From contig JAQOTA010000027.1 of the NCBI GenBank assembly GCA_029532415.1, positions 587,953 through 651,952 on the forward strand: DNA of 64,000 nucleotides. The letters are read 5' to 3'. This DNA comes from Marasmius tenuissimus. Taxonomy: Eukaryota; Basidiomycota; Agaricomycetes; Agaricales; Marasmiaceae. The notes below the pieces were generated by a model. That model did not search any database. It saw only the letters and a program-made list of their open reading frames with translations, and was not told the DNA's origin. Positions 9,751 through 22,775 of the stretch are shown piece by piece (the first letter of the stretch is position 1; each line of letters begins with the position of its first letter). The position numbers and the translations under genes were made by a program.

Positions 9751-11527
9751 GTCGTACGACTCGGAATGACTGGGAAATCGAGTCCATTACGATGCTGCGA
9801 GTGCGGCTTTTATGAAGAGCAAATGAATTGTAGGCGGGATCGTGTACGTTCCTGAACCAAGCGTCTGCCATGAATGATATCGACCCATAGTGAAGCGCCT
9901 CTTGACTACCGATGTGGTAAGGACTGGTGTCCCAGTTTCGTGATAGACACAGCCGGCGTCTGTTGGAGAAGTCAAAGCCCTGTGTTTCAGGTCTGAAAGG
10001 GCACTGTGCCACAATGCACATTCAAGACGCTGCCAGCTGGCCACACATCGATGTCTAAGCGCACATATGTCCAGCAAGGTCAGGGAAAAGATCAAGTGAT
10101 AGCACATACTAGACTGTATACCCCAGGTTATTGGTGGCGCCCTCTCTCTCCTCGAGGTGCCCGAGCGTCATGGAATTTGAAAACGCCGCTGGCGAGCAGT
10201 GGGGAATGTACCCATCAATGATGAGTCTGAAAGTAGATGAAAGGAAATGGAGATTGACATCTCACCTTGAACGTGGAATCCCTTCCGTGATGCTCGCTAT
10301 ATCTTGTCCGAGTACATAAATGAACGATGTGTCCGGTTGCGATCATGGTACTCTGGAGAACGGGTCTCAGATCTCAGCAATGATCCTCACATAGAGTTAA
10401 TTGCGTCTACCAATGATGCCCTTCCCAATGGTCGACACTCAAAAGACGCCGCCTGCATTGAATAGGGCTAGTCTGGCGAGAGCATTTTGCTGACGGGCAA
10501 GTCAAGGAGACCCTGTGTGCAGTCTGTCCAGTGTGGAGTCCACGGCGGTGCATACACAGATCCACAAGCCGAGTACCATCGGACTGACAGCAGGCGTGAT
10601 ACTCGGGATCAGAATCCACCGTGAAGAGCTGTGAAGAGCTATTGAGAAGATAAGCCCCCAACACGTGCACGTATTGCGCTGAAGACTCGAAAGATGCACA
10701 CGATTACGTTGCGTCGACGATTTGTTTGAGGAATGCAACATTCGTTGTTCAAGTCGACTTTTTCTGGGTAAGGGTACATTCTACATCACACATTCGACGC
10801 TTGATGATGAATTCCAATAGAAGGCGTGTCTAGTGGTGGTTGATATCAAATTCTGCAGGGGCGAGCGGGATTGCGTGGCGAAGAACAAGAGCCAGAGGAT
10901 GATCACTAGATAATCTGGTGCCTTCTGCCGTTGAAACAACGCCCCACGCCTGGCTGGGACTGACATTGACCCAGTCAGAATTCTCTACAAGAGTAGAGAT
11001 AGCTAACACTGTGAACTCAAAAAACGAATCGAAACACTCACTTCGAGCAATTGGTGACGAGACTGCCATTAATTCTCTCATGCGTGCATATCGCAGGTAT
11101 TTCTAGTTGGACCCACAGTGGATACGTAGAGATATCGAGTTGATTGTCATTTGACATCGTTGTTGACAGAAAAGATACGGGCGCTTATTTCATATCTTTC
11201 AGCCTTCGAGCTACGGCGCTCAGCTCTAGGCTCCCGCTCGACGCCACCCTCAAGCTTATCTCGCGGAGAAATATAACTTCTTCACCTCAGTTCTGGCGAT
11301 ATTACAGCGATGTTAGAGCCTTGGTTGTACACACAGTCGATAGGTTCTCGACCTGTCAACACAATTGTGGACACGTAGGACGTAGGTATATTGTCATTGG
11401 TGTCGTAGAAAATACAGTTGGGATTACATGCGTAGATATTGCGACAGAGCTTCCCGGTTATATGTATGTGGCCGATTCTACACAGTCTGTAGCCTTCGCC
11501 GAGTACGGCCTTCGAAGGCCTGCAACA
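9751..11527. other. Unresolved region, possible degenerate minus-strand membrane-protein gene
   Basis: Short minus-strand frames between 9787 and 11106 include hydrophobic stretches, for example near 10890 and 10580, and plausible splice signals such as a GTGAGA...TTTCAG pair near 10265-10225. I could not chain them into one phase-consistent product or recognise a family. It may be a decayed relative of the neighbouring membrane gene or an intron-rich unknown gene. Confidence 0.25.
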
Positions 11528-14500
11528 CTAGGACCTGGACTGTTGTGCCCTCCGCCCGGCTCCATAGATACCTCCGTGTCTATGTTGCATATGAACGTAG
11601 ATGGTGTCTTCTTTGAAGACGCGCACACAGACCCAGCAGATATGAGCGCCGCATTTGCAGGTCATGTGATTACAGCCCTCCGTCTTTTCGATCCATACCT
11701 GACACGATGGGCACCTCTTAGCCCCGGCTCCCTTCGCCCACTCTTTATTGAGACGATCCTGCTCAGCAGGGTCAAATTGACGACGACGTTCCTCACAAGT
11801 CATCCCGTCGTGGCCTTCTTCGTGGCATTGCGTACACACCGATGCGAGGCAAGACGGACATTGGCGGGCACTATCAGAAGACTCGGAGGGATAGATCTGC
11901 TTGCAATCAGGAGTTTTGCAGTATCCGAACTTCTGTGGATTCTGCTCGATGTAAGTCGTGAACGCCGTCTCAAGCAAAGTGTTGAACGCCAACTCCGACT
12001 CCAAGTACTTCTGGATCACAGGAAGTGCGATAGGTTCCCCGCATCTCGCTTCGTCGCCGATACATAGGAAGGGAAACTTTTTGACATCAGCGGCGAAAAA
12101 GTGTCGAAGACAAGCCGTGCAGTACTCGTGTCCACATCCGAGCTTGACCGGCGTGTCGACGTCCATAAAGCAGATTGGGCACGATGATCCGGATTGGGAT
12201 GAAAGGTTGGGCGTGACATTGGAAAGAGACCTGTCGATTAGGTCTCTGAGAAGTCGACGGGCATCCTCACCCCCTCTAACCGTGATACGGACGGAAGGGG
12301 AGATGTCGAGTGTAACGCTATCCCTCCCAACTGCTTCCCGGAGTTCTGATAGCCCCTCCGAGAGGAAGAACCGCACTGACTCCGGTTTCAACGTCTGCGT
12401 GTATTCCGAACGAGACAACCTCTCAATCTCCCCCTCCATCAGAGCCCTCGCAGCCGCAATAGCAGCTGCATCCGCGTAGCCTTTCAACACCTTTGACTTC
12501 CAATCGTGTCGGATGTACGTCCCTGTGGTATCGGTGACGGAATCCAGGAATTTCTGTCCTTCTACGGTAGAAAACCAAGGCTGCCAAGTCTTCTGAAGAG
12601 CCTCTCCGGCGACCAAGCGTTCAACTCTAACCTTGAGCATTCCAACGGCTTTTTTGTCATTCCCACCCACTCGAATACTCGCTTTGGTGTCGAACACGCG
12701 CAGATGGAGAATGCCGCCCTTTCTACCCTTCGTATCCTCCTCGAGTGAGTCCCATAGTGTCTTCTGAGCAAGATACTGTTGGATAGGTATGATGATCTGG
12801 TATGGATCGGAGAGCCAGAGCGCAAACTTTGAGTTGCCGATGTAGGAGAACTTCTTGCCCTTCAGTTGGTCGTGAACTGTCCTCGCATCCTCCCAGTTAT
12901 TGAATCTCATTCGTAGAGAGCGGTTGCCCTGAGTAGCATTGAGCCGGGATGGTTCAAAGCTAACGGCGTGTCTGCCTACGGCTTTTTCGACATGTTCCTT
13001 TAGGATTTCCTCCGCGATATCCTCGTCGTACTCAAGCGGGGATAGCTCTTTGAGGGACAAGGGGTCAAAGAGGTATTCAATCGTCCGCTTTGGAACGTGA
13101 ACGGGTACGCCGCTGATGAAAAGCGGGGTATCGTTGTTGTTGTTATTGAACACCATCCTAGCCCTGTCTCGATTTCGGCGATCCCCTTCAACTCGAATCC
13201 CACGGCCATCTATAACCCATCCATCGCGAAGGCTGAGTTTGATAGCTGCAGCTTCCTGAGACACGTAGGTAGCAACGTAACGTTTGCAAGGTAACCACCA
13301 GCTAACAAGCAGTACACCACCGTCAATGGAGTGCATCCCGCCAACGGTTCCACTGTCGCACAACTCGGCATTCAGGGACTGTCCATGGAAGTCCACACTG
13401 TCAAGGCCAGACGCTATATCCCTGCCGCGTTCTGCCTCGACAATGATACTGGCCTCCTTTGAGTTGCTCCTCAGGTCGATTTGAAGGTGGTACATCTCTT
13501 CCTCCCCCATCCCCTGCTCCCGCAAAAAGTTGCAGACGTCAAAGTACTTTGCTGTGAATGGGAGGTTGGTAATCCGAATCCGACACGCATCGAAGCCAGT
13601 GACAACACGCTCGACGTTAAGGCCTGCACTGAACTTGACGATCGTGCTACCCAGGGCCAGGTGCTGCATCGTCTTCTCCGACTCCAAACGCATTCTCTCG
13701 TCTTCTAATCGCAGCTTTTCCGAGCGAGCCTCAGCTTCTCTCTCCCTCATCAGCCTCTCCTTCTCTGCGAGTTCTTCTGCGGCCTGCTGTCGTTGAGCTT
13801 CAGCTTCTCTATCCAAGGCCTCTTTCACGGCAGGGTCGTGACGGAAGGTACATTTCTCCCCGTGAAAACACCTTCCCTTAGTCCAATAGACGCAGTCACG
13901 GTGTGGTGACCAAGAGGAGCGGGAGTGTTGAATTGATTGGGGAACGGAATTCGCAGGTTTTTCTGCGGCTGGCTGTTGTTGAAGTTCCGCCTCCGGATCT
14001 AACATCTCCCCCACAGTGGGATCATGACGGAAGGTGCATTCGTCGCCCTTACTGCACCTTCCCCGAGCCCAGTAGGTACAGTCCCGGTATGGTGTCCAAG
14101 CAGAGTGGGAAGGTTGGCTCGACTGGGAAGCAGAGTCTGACCCCGAAGAATCTTCGTCCGGCCCTCGTTGAGCTTCGGCCTTTGAATATAATGCCTCCCT
14201 CACGGCAGGGTCATGACGGAAGGTACACTTCTCTCCGTGAAAGCATCTTCCCCGTGCCCAGTAGGTACAATCCCGGTATGGCGTCCAAGCAGAACGGGAC
14301 TGTTCGCTTGACTGGGAGACGGAGTCCGATCCCCAAAGATCTTCCTCGACCAGTAGTCGTCGGGCTTCATCATCTCTCTCCAAGGTCCCTCTCATGGCGG
14401 GGTCGTGACGGAAGATACAGCTCGCCCCATGATAGCAAATTCCCTGACCCCAATAGACGCAGTTGCGGGCAGGAGGTAGGTGGAAGAGCGCTGAATATAT

Positions 14501-15065
14501 GTCTGCAACCTCCTCCTCCCTAGGTCGTCTTTGTGGTTCAGCCGTTGGTTCGTGGAGCCCTTTCTCGGCAGCATCATGACGAAAAGTACAGCTGTCGCCT
14601 TTCAGGCAATTTCCTTGAGCCCAGTAGGTGCAAGGTCGGGTTCGGAATCGGGGGTCTTCACCTGACAGAGGAACAGGCTTGATGTCTGTAATCCCTTCCC
14701 CAGCCAGTCGTTGTCGTGGCTCTCTGTCTTTCACAACAGCATCGTGAAGGAAGGTACAATTGTTTCCTTTCAGACACTTTCCCTGTAGCCAATAAACGCA
14801 GGGTTTGGTTGGAATCCCGGAGAAGGGCGAGTTCTGAACAGAGCGTGTATCTGATGGGGACTTGGGTTCGTTTATCTGTTGGCAATAGGTTCACCAGGTG
14901 TCTCCGATGGCCGACGGTCGAGCTTACCTGTGGATCTACAGCACCTCCATTACGACCGTGACTCTTGAAACATTTCTCGCCATAACTGCATCGTCCCTTC
15001 AGGAAGAAATGACATATTTGTGACTGTGGTGAGTTGAGGCCTTTGGTTGGGTAGACGATGGACAT
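11528..15065 (-). CDS. CCCH zinc-finger array / RBR E3 ubiquitin ligase, copy 1
   Basis: Two exons (15065-14928 and 14875-11528; 52-nt intron) give 1161 aa. Start chosen at MSIVYPTKG because it encodes the first CCCH finger and matches the start of copy 2. Seven C-x7-C-x5-C-x3-H fingers lie in the N-terminal third, followed by an E/R-rich helix and two RRM-like segments. A KH-like segment (ARALMEGEIERLSRSEYTQ region) precedes a RING1-IBR-RING2 module starting at about residue 945. RING2 has C-P-S-C and G-C-N-H-M-T-C; the Cys of GCNHM matches the catalytic Cys of HHARI/Parkin-type ligases. The protein is probably an RNA-binding ubiquitin ligase using the RING-HECT hybrid mechanism. RNA targets and substrates are unknown. 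A tandem paralog lies at 17753-20974. Confidence 0.85.
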
Positions 15066-15213
15066 GGTAGTTGAGAAGAAAGGAGCACAGACGAACACGT
15101 TTTTGACTCACAGATCCACAGCAGCGCGAAGCTTGCAAAATTTTGGACCTCCTGCGGTGTCACAATCTGCGCTCGATCACCATTCTATATCCGCCGCCGG
15201 TCTATTGTGTACC

Positions 15214-17260
15214 TCATAGCCTAAACCTTGTTTGACACAACTCCGCGGTGGGCTTCACCTTGTATAGAAGATCTATTGTTCCAGAGAGATCCGAGCGAAT
15301 ACAAGGTTGCCCACAGGTCGTGAAGGTTGTGAGAGCCCAAGGTAAGCTATGACAAGGTAACCCCTCGGTAACCCCTCGAATGTGTACAGCAAATCGAGCG
15401 CCAAACAACGCCCTTGTGCGAGGGTGCCACCACGTCTGACCCCATGATGCTGATAATGTGTGTCCGGGTGAGAGAGTGGGCACGCTCCACACGGCGTTTT
15501 CGATCGATATGTCAAAGCGGTAAGTTCTTTCCCGAATTGGATCACTGGAAGTGTGCGCATGCATGAGCCCGTCGCGCCATTCAAATCGAAGGGAGAACTC
15601 TGTACCCATGAGCTGTGGTATGATGTTGTTGGTCAAAGCTGTCTCTGAGCGAACCAGAGGTTGGCGATTGGTACGTACTGTGAGTGCCGTATCCCCACGT
15701 CGAAAGCAAGTGTCAAATCTTCTCGTGCCTCAGTGCCGATCCTAAAGGCTACAATCGTTCTCGCGCCAGAAAATGGTATCTGGAAGGCCCAGATGCCGAC
15801 AATGATGAAGTGGACAACAGGAAGAAGAGCGCTCGCAATAAGAATTTTAGCTTGATGCTGACCGGCCTCGCCTGCCTCGAACAGTGTCCTCCAAAATGAC
15901 TCGAGAAGTCCCAATAAGAGTTAGGGAAGGAGCCACAACGACGTTGGGACCTTCGGAGATATGGTCCTATGGACGCGAGCACCTCGTGCGCATACTCAGG
16001 TGTTAGCAAGGACGTACCTGTATTGATGAAAGCATCCTAGTTGGGAAATTCGAGAACCGATCCAATCCAGATACAGCATCAACTTCTGGGCACGAGCAAA
16101 ACAGGTGGCAAAGCAGAAATCTGAGAGTGGATCGGATTCGCAAGGAAACGCCAAAATAGTGAGGTCGTCATCCTCACGGATGGCTACAAGGCGATCAAGA
16201 CGAGTGACTTCGGAGCTTTTACTTCACCGGCGAAGAGTGAACCGAGCACAAAAGGGGGCAATGACCTGCAGCGCCAATCAGTACAAATAAATCAGCCCAG
16301 AGAAGGTAGGACACTTACAATGACTAAGTTGTAACCCTACAAAGGTGCTTGTACACCGGTCTTCGTTCTCCTAGAATCCCGCTATGTGGCTTCACGCAGT
16401 CTCCCGCTAGCCTTCGGGTGACTTGCGAACGTGAGAGAACTCCTGGGCGGGGGTGTCCACTCGAACAGAACAGAAGAGCTCGTTAACCTCTTTTTCCATA
16501 TTTCTCTCGATCGAGACGAGTCCCGTCATCATCCACACGCTTCCCAAAAGCGCTGTGTACCCTGTCCTTCCTAGCATTCTCTTCAAAACTAACTCTCCGT
16601 GGCTTAAAAAAAGCATCAGTGCGATGTTGTACACAATTGGTTCCACCATCGTGCTCGAGTTAGGGATGACTAGGAGGCACGTCACGGCGCTGGAGTCATC
16701 AGAGATAATGATTTCGGTAGGTGATGGTGAGGTGTCAAGTCCGTCCGTTTCCTCCGCCGCAACGACGTACTGATATCGAGGATATGCGATTCGTTGGCAA
16801 GCAGCAGGCGCTCAAAAGCTGTCTGAAACGGCTCGAACTCCTCAGAGCCCGCAGTTTCCACAAGCCGACGCTTGCTCTTCTGAACCTTGGACGAGAATGT
16901 TTCCCACTCATGGCTATCACATTCTTTGGTTTTGCGGTATCGAATTTCAGGGCAGTAATATAACATCCAGAAAAGACCGAGCAGAGTGTCGTGTATGAAG
17001 TGCTCGGGCGCGTATAAGGGTGTAGATGAGAGCTTTGTGTGACGGACTAACACTGAGAGGTTTGTTCTCGCGACTGAGAATGACCACTCCTCCAAGGATA
17101 AATGAGCACGTGGTATTCGAATATAAAGATAATGGGAAATACCTAAACGTGCCCTTCCGCCTATCTTCGGAGAGAATTAGATCTTGAAGTCGTTCACCAA
17201 CCGATCGATTCGTTCCAAGAGTGTGGTTGATATCCACTTTGAACCAAAACTGCTGCCACT
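15214..17260 (-). CDS. Uncharacterised intron-rich gene next to RBR copy 1
   Basis: Several minus-strand exons can be chained. A block near 17210-17150 reads KWQQFWFKVDINHTLG onward. A block at 17095-16780 is rich in charged residues. A block at 16680-16407 has a hydrophobic stretch. A block at 15900-15690 has a clear membrane-like helix (residues around LLPVVHFIIVGIWAF). It is followed by a 3' exon at 15636-15214, reached by a GTACGT...GACAG intron. I do not recognise a family, and the central exon borders are uncertain. The homologous position beside RBR copy 2 holds only degraded remains (21262-22010), which suggests this is the older, intact version. Confidence 0.35.
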
Positions 17261-17752
17261 TCTGCCTCAGAGAGTCACAAATCAGCTCTGTTTATACAAT
17301 TCCGCGGACGGTGTGGAAGAAGATAAGCATAATGAACGATGGCATCGTTGCGCATGATGGTGGTTGACGGAAAAGAAGTGGGCGTCTATCAGGCGTCTAT
17401 TGGTCGAACATGACCCAGCCCACTGTGACCGGAGGGTTGTATGTAAGAGCTTTTTCTAAGGCTCGATACATAATTCAGGACTCGAAAAAATCATGTAGAA
17501 AGCTGTATTGCGCTAGTGATACAAAGGGGTGCAAGAAAAGAGATATAGTAAATGCTGTTTGGTGCATAGAGGATAAGCACAAAGTCCGATGTCGATATAT
17601 CCTAAGCGAAATGGCGTCCCCCGTTCTAAGCCTCGCTCCTTTCCCTCCTTATTGTTGCTGTCAGTCATTCGTTCATGTCCTTCTTGTACATTCATCCACC
17701 CCAGCAGCTAGATTAACCACTCAGATCCTCGCAAGATCCGGAATCCTTCGTT
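17261..17752. other. Junction between the two duplicated RBR units
   Basis: No gene is supported. A stretch near 17355-17410 resembles 21950-22005 (both contain a GGCG...GCGTCT pattern after a TGGTGGT-like run), marking the outer end of the duplicated segment. Confidence 0.4.
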
Positions 17753-20700
17753 CTACACGCGATTCAAACGTCTCCCTGGAGCGCGATGAACGTTTCCACC
17801 TCGACGCGCAGGTACATAGCTAAGTATGGGTCGAACGGGTGGTGTCCTCTCCCGCTCGCGATTCTCGAACACTGCCAACGCCTCGATCCGTGCTGGAGGA
17901 TTTCCACCCCCTACCGCTGGTTCCTCCGCGATGTCTGTATCGAAACAACCACCGTGCGCTCGACTCATATGGCCATAGATCGTCTGCGCCTCAAAAGTGC
18001 CCATACAGACCCAACAGATATGAGCCCCACATTTGCAGGACATGTGGTTACACCCTTCCGTCTTCTCGATCCACACCTGGCACTTTGGACACCTCTTAAC
18101 TCCCGCTCCCTTCGCCCACTCGCTATTGAGCCTGTCCTGCTCAGCAGGGTCGATCTGATTACGACGCTCCTCGCAAGTCATCCCATCATGACCCTCCTCG
18201 TGGCATTTCGTGCACACCGATGCGAGGCAGGAAGGACATCGGCGGGCTCCTTCAGATGAACCGGAGGGATAGATCTGCTTGCAGTCGGGAGTCTTGCAGT
18301 ATGTGAACGTCTGTTGGTTCTGTTCAATGTAGGTCGTGAACGCCGTCTCCAAGAGCGCATTGAACTCTGAATCTGACTCGAGGTACTTTTGGATCACAGG
18401 AAGCGCGATAGGTTTCCCGCACTTGGCCTCGTCGCCGATACACAGGATGGGGAAATTCTTGATATCGGCAGTGAAGAAATGTCGAAGGCATGCGGTGCAG
18501 TACTCGTGTCTGCATCCAAGCTTGACTGGGGTATCAACGTCCGTGAAGCATATGGGGCAGGATGATTCGGAGTCGGATGAAGCATTGGGCTCGATGTTGG
18601 AAAGGGACTTGTCAATCAGATTCCTGAGATGCTGGCGGGCGTCCTCGCCCCCTCGGATCGTTATACGGACGGAGCTGGAGATGTCGAGCGTAACACTGGC
18701 CCTCCCGAACGCTTTCCGAAGTTCCGGTAATCCTTCCCGGAGGAAGAACCGTACTGATTCTGGTTTGAGTGTCTGGGTATATTCCGAACGGGAAAGCCTC
18801 TCGATTTCTTCTTCCATCAAAGCCCTCGCCCTCGTGATGGCGGCTGGATCTCCGTAGCCCTTCAACACCTTCAATTTCCAATCGTGTCGAATGTACGTTC
18901 CCGTAGTTCTGGAGACCGACTCGAGGAACCCCTGTCCTTCAGCGGTAGAGAACCAGGCATTCCAAGTCTTCTGGAGAACCTCTCCGGCCACCAAACGTTC
19001 GACTCTAACCTTCAGCATCCCAACAACCTTCGTATCATTCCCACCCACTCGAAGACTCGCTTTGTTGTCGAACACGCGGAGATGGAGAATACCATCCTTT
19101 CTGCCCTTCGTATCCTCCGCGAGCGAGTCCCACAGTCTCTTCTGAGCACGATACTGTTGCATAGGAATGGTGATCTGGTACGGATCGGAGAGCCAGAGCA
19201 GAAACTTCGAGTCATCGATATAGTAGAACTTCTTGTCCTTCAGTCGATCGTGAACGACCTTCGCGTCCTCCCAATGACTGAACTTCATTCGTATAGAGCG
19301 GTTGCCCTGGGCAGCATTGAGCCGGGATGGTTCAAAGTCAACAGAACCCCCAAAATCAACATCATCTCCGTCCATGATATCGTTGACGTGTCCCTTCAAC
19401 AGCTCCTCCACATCGTCCTCATTGTACTCGAGTGTAGAAATTTCGTTCAAGGAATAGGGGTCGAAGAGTTGGTCGATTTTCCGCTCCGAAACGTTGAGGG
19501 GTACACCACTGATGAAAAGGGCAGTACAGCCGTTGTCGAACACCCCCCTCTCCCTGTCCTGATTGCGACGATCTCCTTCGACCCTGATCATACGGCCGTT
19601 TAGGACCCGTGAATGGTGAAGGCTCAGTTTGGTAGCTGCAACTTCCGGGGAGAGGTAGGTCGCAACGTAGCGTTTGGAAGGCAACCACCAGCAGACGACC
19701 AGTGTTCCACCATTGAGGGAGTCCATACCACCAACGGCCCCGTTCTCGCTCGCCTCGGCGGTCAAGGATTGCCCGCGAAAGTCCGTATTGTTAAGGCCCA
19801 ACGCGAGCTCGCTAGCGCGTCCTGCCTCAACGATAATGTTGGCCTCCTTCGAGTTACTCCTCATATCGATCTGGAGGTGATACATCTCCTCCTCCATCTC
19901 CTGTTCCCGAAGCAGATTGCAGACATCGTGGTACTTCGCACTGAGCGGAAGGTTCGTGATCCGTACACGACACGCATCGAAGCCGGTGACGACACGTTCG
20001 ACGTTGAGGCCTGCGCCGAATTTGACGACAGTGGTACCAAGAGCCAGATGTCGTATCGTCCTCTCGCCCTCTGGCCGAAGAGCTTCCGCTTCACTACTAT
20101 CTTCCATCAACCCCTCCTTCCCCGCCGTGTTACGTCGCGTTTCAGCCTCTCGATCCAAAGCGTCTTTCACTGCGGGGTCGTGCCGGAAGGTACAGCTGTC
20201 GCCCTTATCGCACCTTCCCCGAGCCCAGTAGATACAGTCCGGTTGTGGTATTCCTGAGAAGCGAGCGTGCTGGTTCGACGGGAGGATGAGATGTGTATCC
20301 GTAGGTTCTTCTACCTCGGCCTGTTGTGGTTGTTGGGATTCAACCTCTCCAACGGTAGCGTCGTGACGGAAGGTACAGCTATCCCCTCTCATACACCTTC
20401 CCTGAGCCCAATAGACGCAGACGACCGCCGGGGATCGTGGTTCAGCCTCTCTGGTGGGAGCACCGTGAAGAAAGGTACAGCTGTCCCCTCTCAGACAGTT
20501 TCCCTTGGCCCAATATACGCAAGGCTGGGTCGGGGCCCAACCGGGGAAATGGGAGTCTCGTCTCGGTTGTGGAGGCGACTTGGTAATACTAGCTGTGAGC
20601 TTCTCCCCAGCTGGTCGTTCGTTTGCACGTGGTTCCTTGGTTTGCATAGCAGCGTCGTGACGGAATGAGCAGCTTTCCCCTTTCGTACACCTTCCCTGAG

Positions 20701-20974
20701 CCCAATAAACGCAGGGTTTGGTTGGAGTCCAGGGAAAGCGGGAGATTTGGCCAGAGCGTGTACCCGATAACGAGCTCGCTTCGTTCGTCTGATTACAAGG
20801 GTCCAAAAAGCGTTATCGATGGTCGGTGATTGGGCTTACCTGCGGATTTACAGCTCCTGTATTACTACCGTGACTCTTGAGACACCCTTCCCCGAACCTG
20901 CATTGTCCCTTGAGGAAGAAAGGGCAGAGATGCGACTGTGAACTGGAACCTTTGGCTGGATAAACTATAGACAT
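17753..20974 (-). CDS. CCCH zinc-finger array / RBR E3 ubiquitin ligase, copy 2
   Basis: Two exons (20974-20840 and 20788-17753; 51-nt intron at the same position as copy 1) give 1056 aa. Start MSIVYPAKG matches copy 1. Five CCCH fingers are present against seven in copy 1. The RRM-like, KH-like and RING1-IBR-RING2 parts align along their length; the RBR starts at about residue 795. Catalytic G-C-N-H-M is retained. In RING1 the L-G-C-G-H of copy 1 is L-G-C-R-H here, with the Cys and His ligands intact. The C-terminus carries about 50 extra residues rich in Arg and Pro. Same inferred role as copy 1: RNA-associated RBR ubiquitin ligase. Confidence 0.85.
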
Positions 20975-21261
20975 GGTGGTTGAGATGAAGGGAGGACGGA
21001 CAAACACGTTGTTGACTCACATATTCACAGCAGCGCTAGATGGTCGATAAACTCTTGGAACTGCTCTGTTGGCGTCACAACCCGCATCCGATCACCCTTC
21101 TATTTCCACCGCCGGTGTCTTGAGTACCTCATAGCCTGAACCTTGTTTGACGGCGGCTCCTCCGCTTGAACCTCAATCAACTCCGTCAACGCATCCCTGG
21201 GCGAAGACGACATCGTTAACAGCTCGCGAAAGCTCAAAGCAGGCTGGCTAGAAGCCAAGCC

Positions 21262-22010
21262 CTAGGTGTGTTTAGTCCATGGCCTTCGGAGATGAAAGGG
21301 CACCGTGTTCAACCCCACGATGTTAATGGTGTGGCACACGGCGCTTGTCCATTGATACGTCAAAACGGTAAGTTCTTTCCCATTCCAAGACATAACGGAC
21401 AACCAGGAGTTCAGCAGACCATTGAATTGAAGGAGGTGAGAACATAATACGATTAGCTGAGATGCCATCGGTCAGAACTCCATGAACGGATTTGACAAGG
21501 GTGACTGAGACATACCATGAGTACCCTATACCTGTACTGAAAACGCGAGGTAGACCTTCTCGAGCCTCGGTGCTAATCCACACTTGACTTCATGCCACGG
21601 AATACGTAGTACTTGGAAGGTTGTTGAGTTCTTCACGCGACTGAGAATGTAACGACGAATTTAAAAGATTCAACTGTAACACTTTCGAGAGATAGAAGTA
21701 ACGAAACGTACCTGAGCGCATCCTTCTGTCCATTTTCAGATAAGGACTTCATGTTAAAGTTGCTGAACTAGAGACTAGGGTTCGTCCCAAGTCCATTTCC
21801 ATTGGCAGTGTTGATTACGAGTTCATCCGCTATGGACTGAGAGTTCTGCTGTTGTAGCTCTTTAGGTCGCGAGTTGAGATTTTATCGAGGATTTTGCAAG
21901 CATAGTAGAGAAAGAGGATGAGGTTGTCGAATGTTGTCGCCGTTGTATGGTGGTCAATTGTAAAGAAGCGGGCGCCTAACAAGCGTCTGTCGGCCTTTGC
22001 AATTGGTTCG
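21262..22010 (-). pseudogene. Degraded copy of the gene beside RBR copy 1
   Basis: Minus-strand fragments correspond to parts of 15214-17260: a STEAREG-containing stretch near 21590-21560 against GTEAREDL near 15735, and an ERTYRFDVS stretch near 21380-21360 against ERTYRFDIS near 15510. Sequence between them is shortened and out of frame. The flank 21070-21160 also matches 15157-15240. It is the relic of the neighbour carried along in the tandem duplication. Confidence 0.5.
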
Positions 22011-22696
22011 GTTATTTGGAGGCCGGGCCGTCTCACTCTACAACTCAGTGTTGGACGGGCAGTGCCCCTTGGTGTCCTGCCCTTGTGCAAAGGCAGTGGC
22101 CAGGCACCGGCTCTCTAGCCGAGTCGCTGCCTGGGTGCCCTTGGCCAGCCCGGTTATTTATTAGCGCCAATAAGATTACAAGGGCGCTCATTCAAAGTTC
22201 CCCCAGGGTTTCTCATTGCCGACTCGAAGTTTCTTCTCACCTATTTCTATGGAGTCGCAGTCGTACCGTTAGTATGATATTCTAGTGTTATTCACTATTA
22301 ATACATCATCATTAAATGTGAATTTGCATGCAGAGCTTGTACTATTTGCTTCAATCATCCAGACCCCTCTTCCTCCAAACTCCAGTGAGCTGATCAGCGT
22401 GACAATCGCCGACCTATTCAATTCTCATTCAGCCGCTGGGTCGAGAAGTTTCAAACACAGGTTAATCACTTCTTTCAACAGAAAGCAGAATTTTCGGAGC
22501 TAATTGATAGAGGTTCTCGCGGCGCGAGGTCAGACAGTGTTGTTGACCTTGACGACAATTTACAAGCATTGATTGACATGTGGTACTACTCAGATTGGCC
22601 TGTACCTAGTCTATCATACGAAGTGAAGCTCGGACTCGGAAGTCGGCGCGCTAGTCCGTGATATGTCACCTGAAAATCACGTGTGGGCAGCAGACT

Positions 22697-22775
22697 GGGC
22701 AGTGCCCTGCCAGTGCCCTTCAATTGGGGCACTGCCCTGCTGACCTTTGACAAGGGCGGTGGAATTCCACTGCCC
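22697..22775. repeat. Cluster of nested palindromes built on GGGCAGTG
   Basis: GGGCAGTGCCC at 22697-22707 is the exact reverse complement of GGGCACTGCCC at 22727-22737. An inner pair CAGTGCCC/GGGCACTG lies at 22711-22718 and 22727-22734. A third near-perfect 22-bp palindrome centred on GAATTC spans 22754-22775 with one mismatch. GGGCAGTGCCCC also occurs at 22057. No coding region is present. It may be the end of a small foldback transposon or a cruciform-forming site. Confidence 0.55.

Noticed and set aside
11144..12067. 307-codon plus-strand open frame
   Set aside because: Mostly antisense to the RBR module of copy 1, whose Cys/His ligands are clearly on the minus strand.
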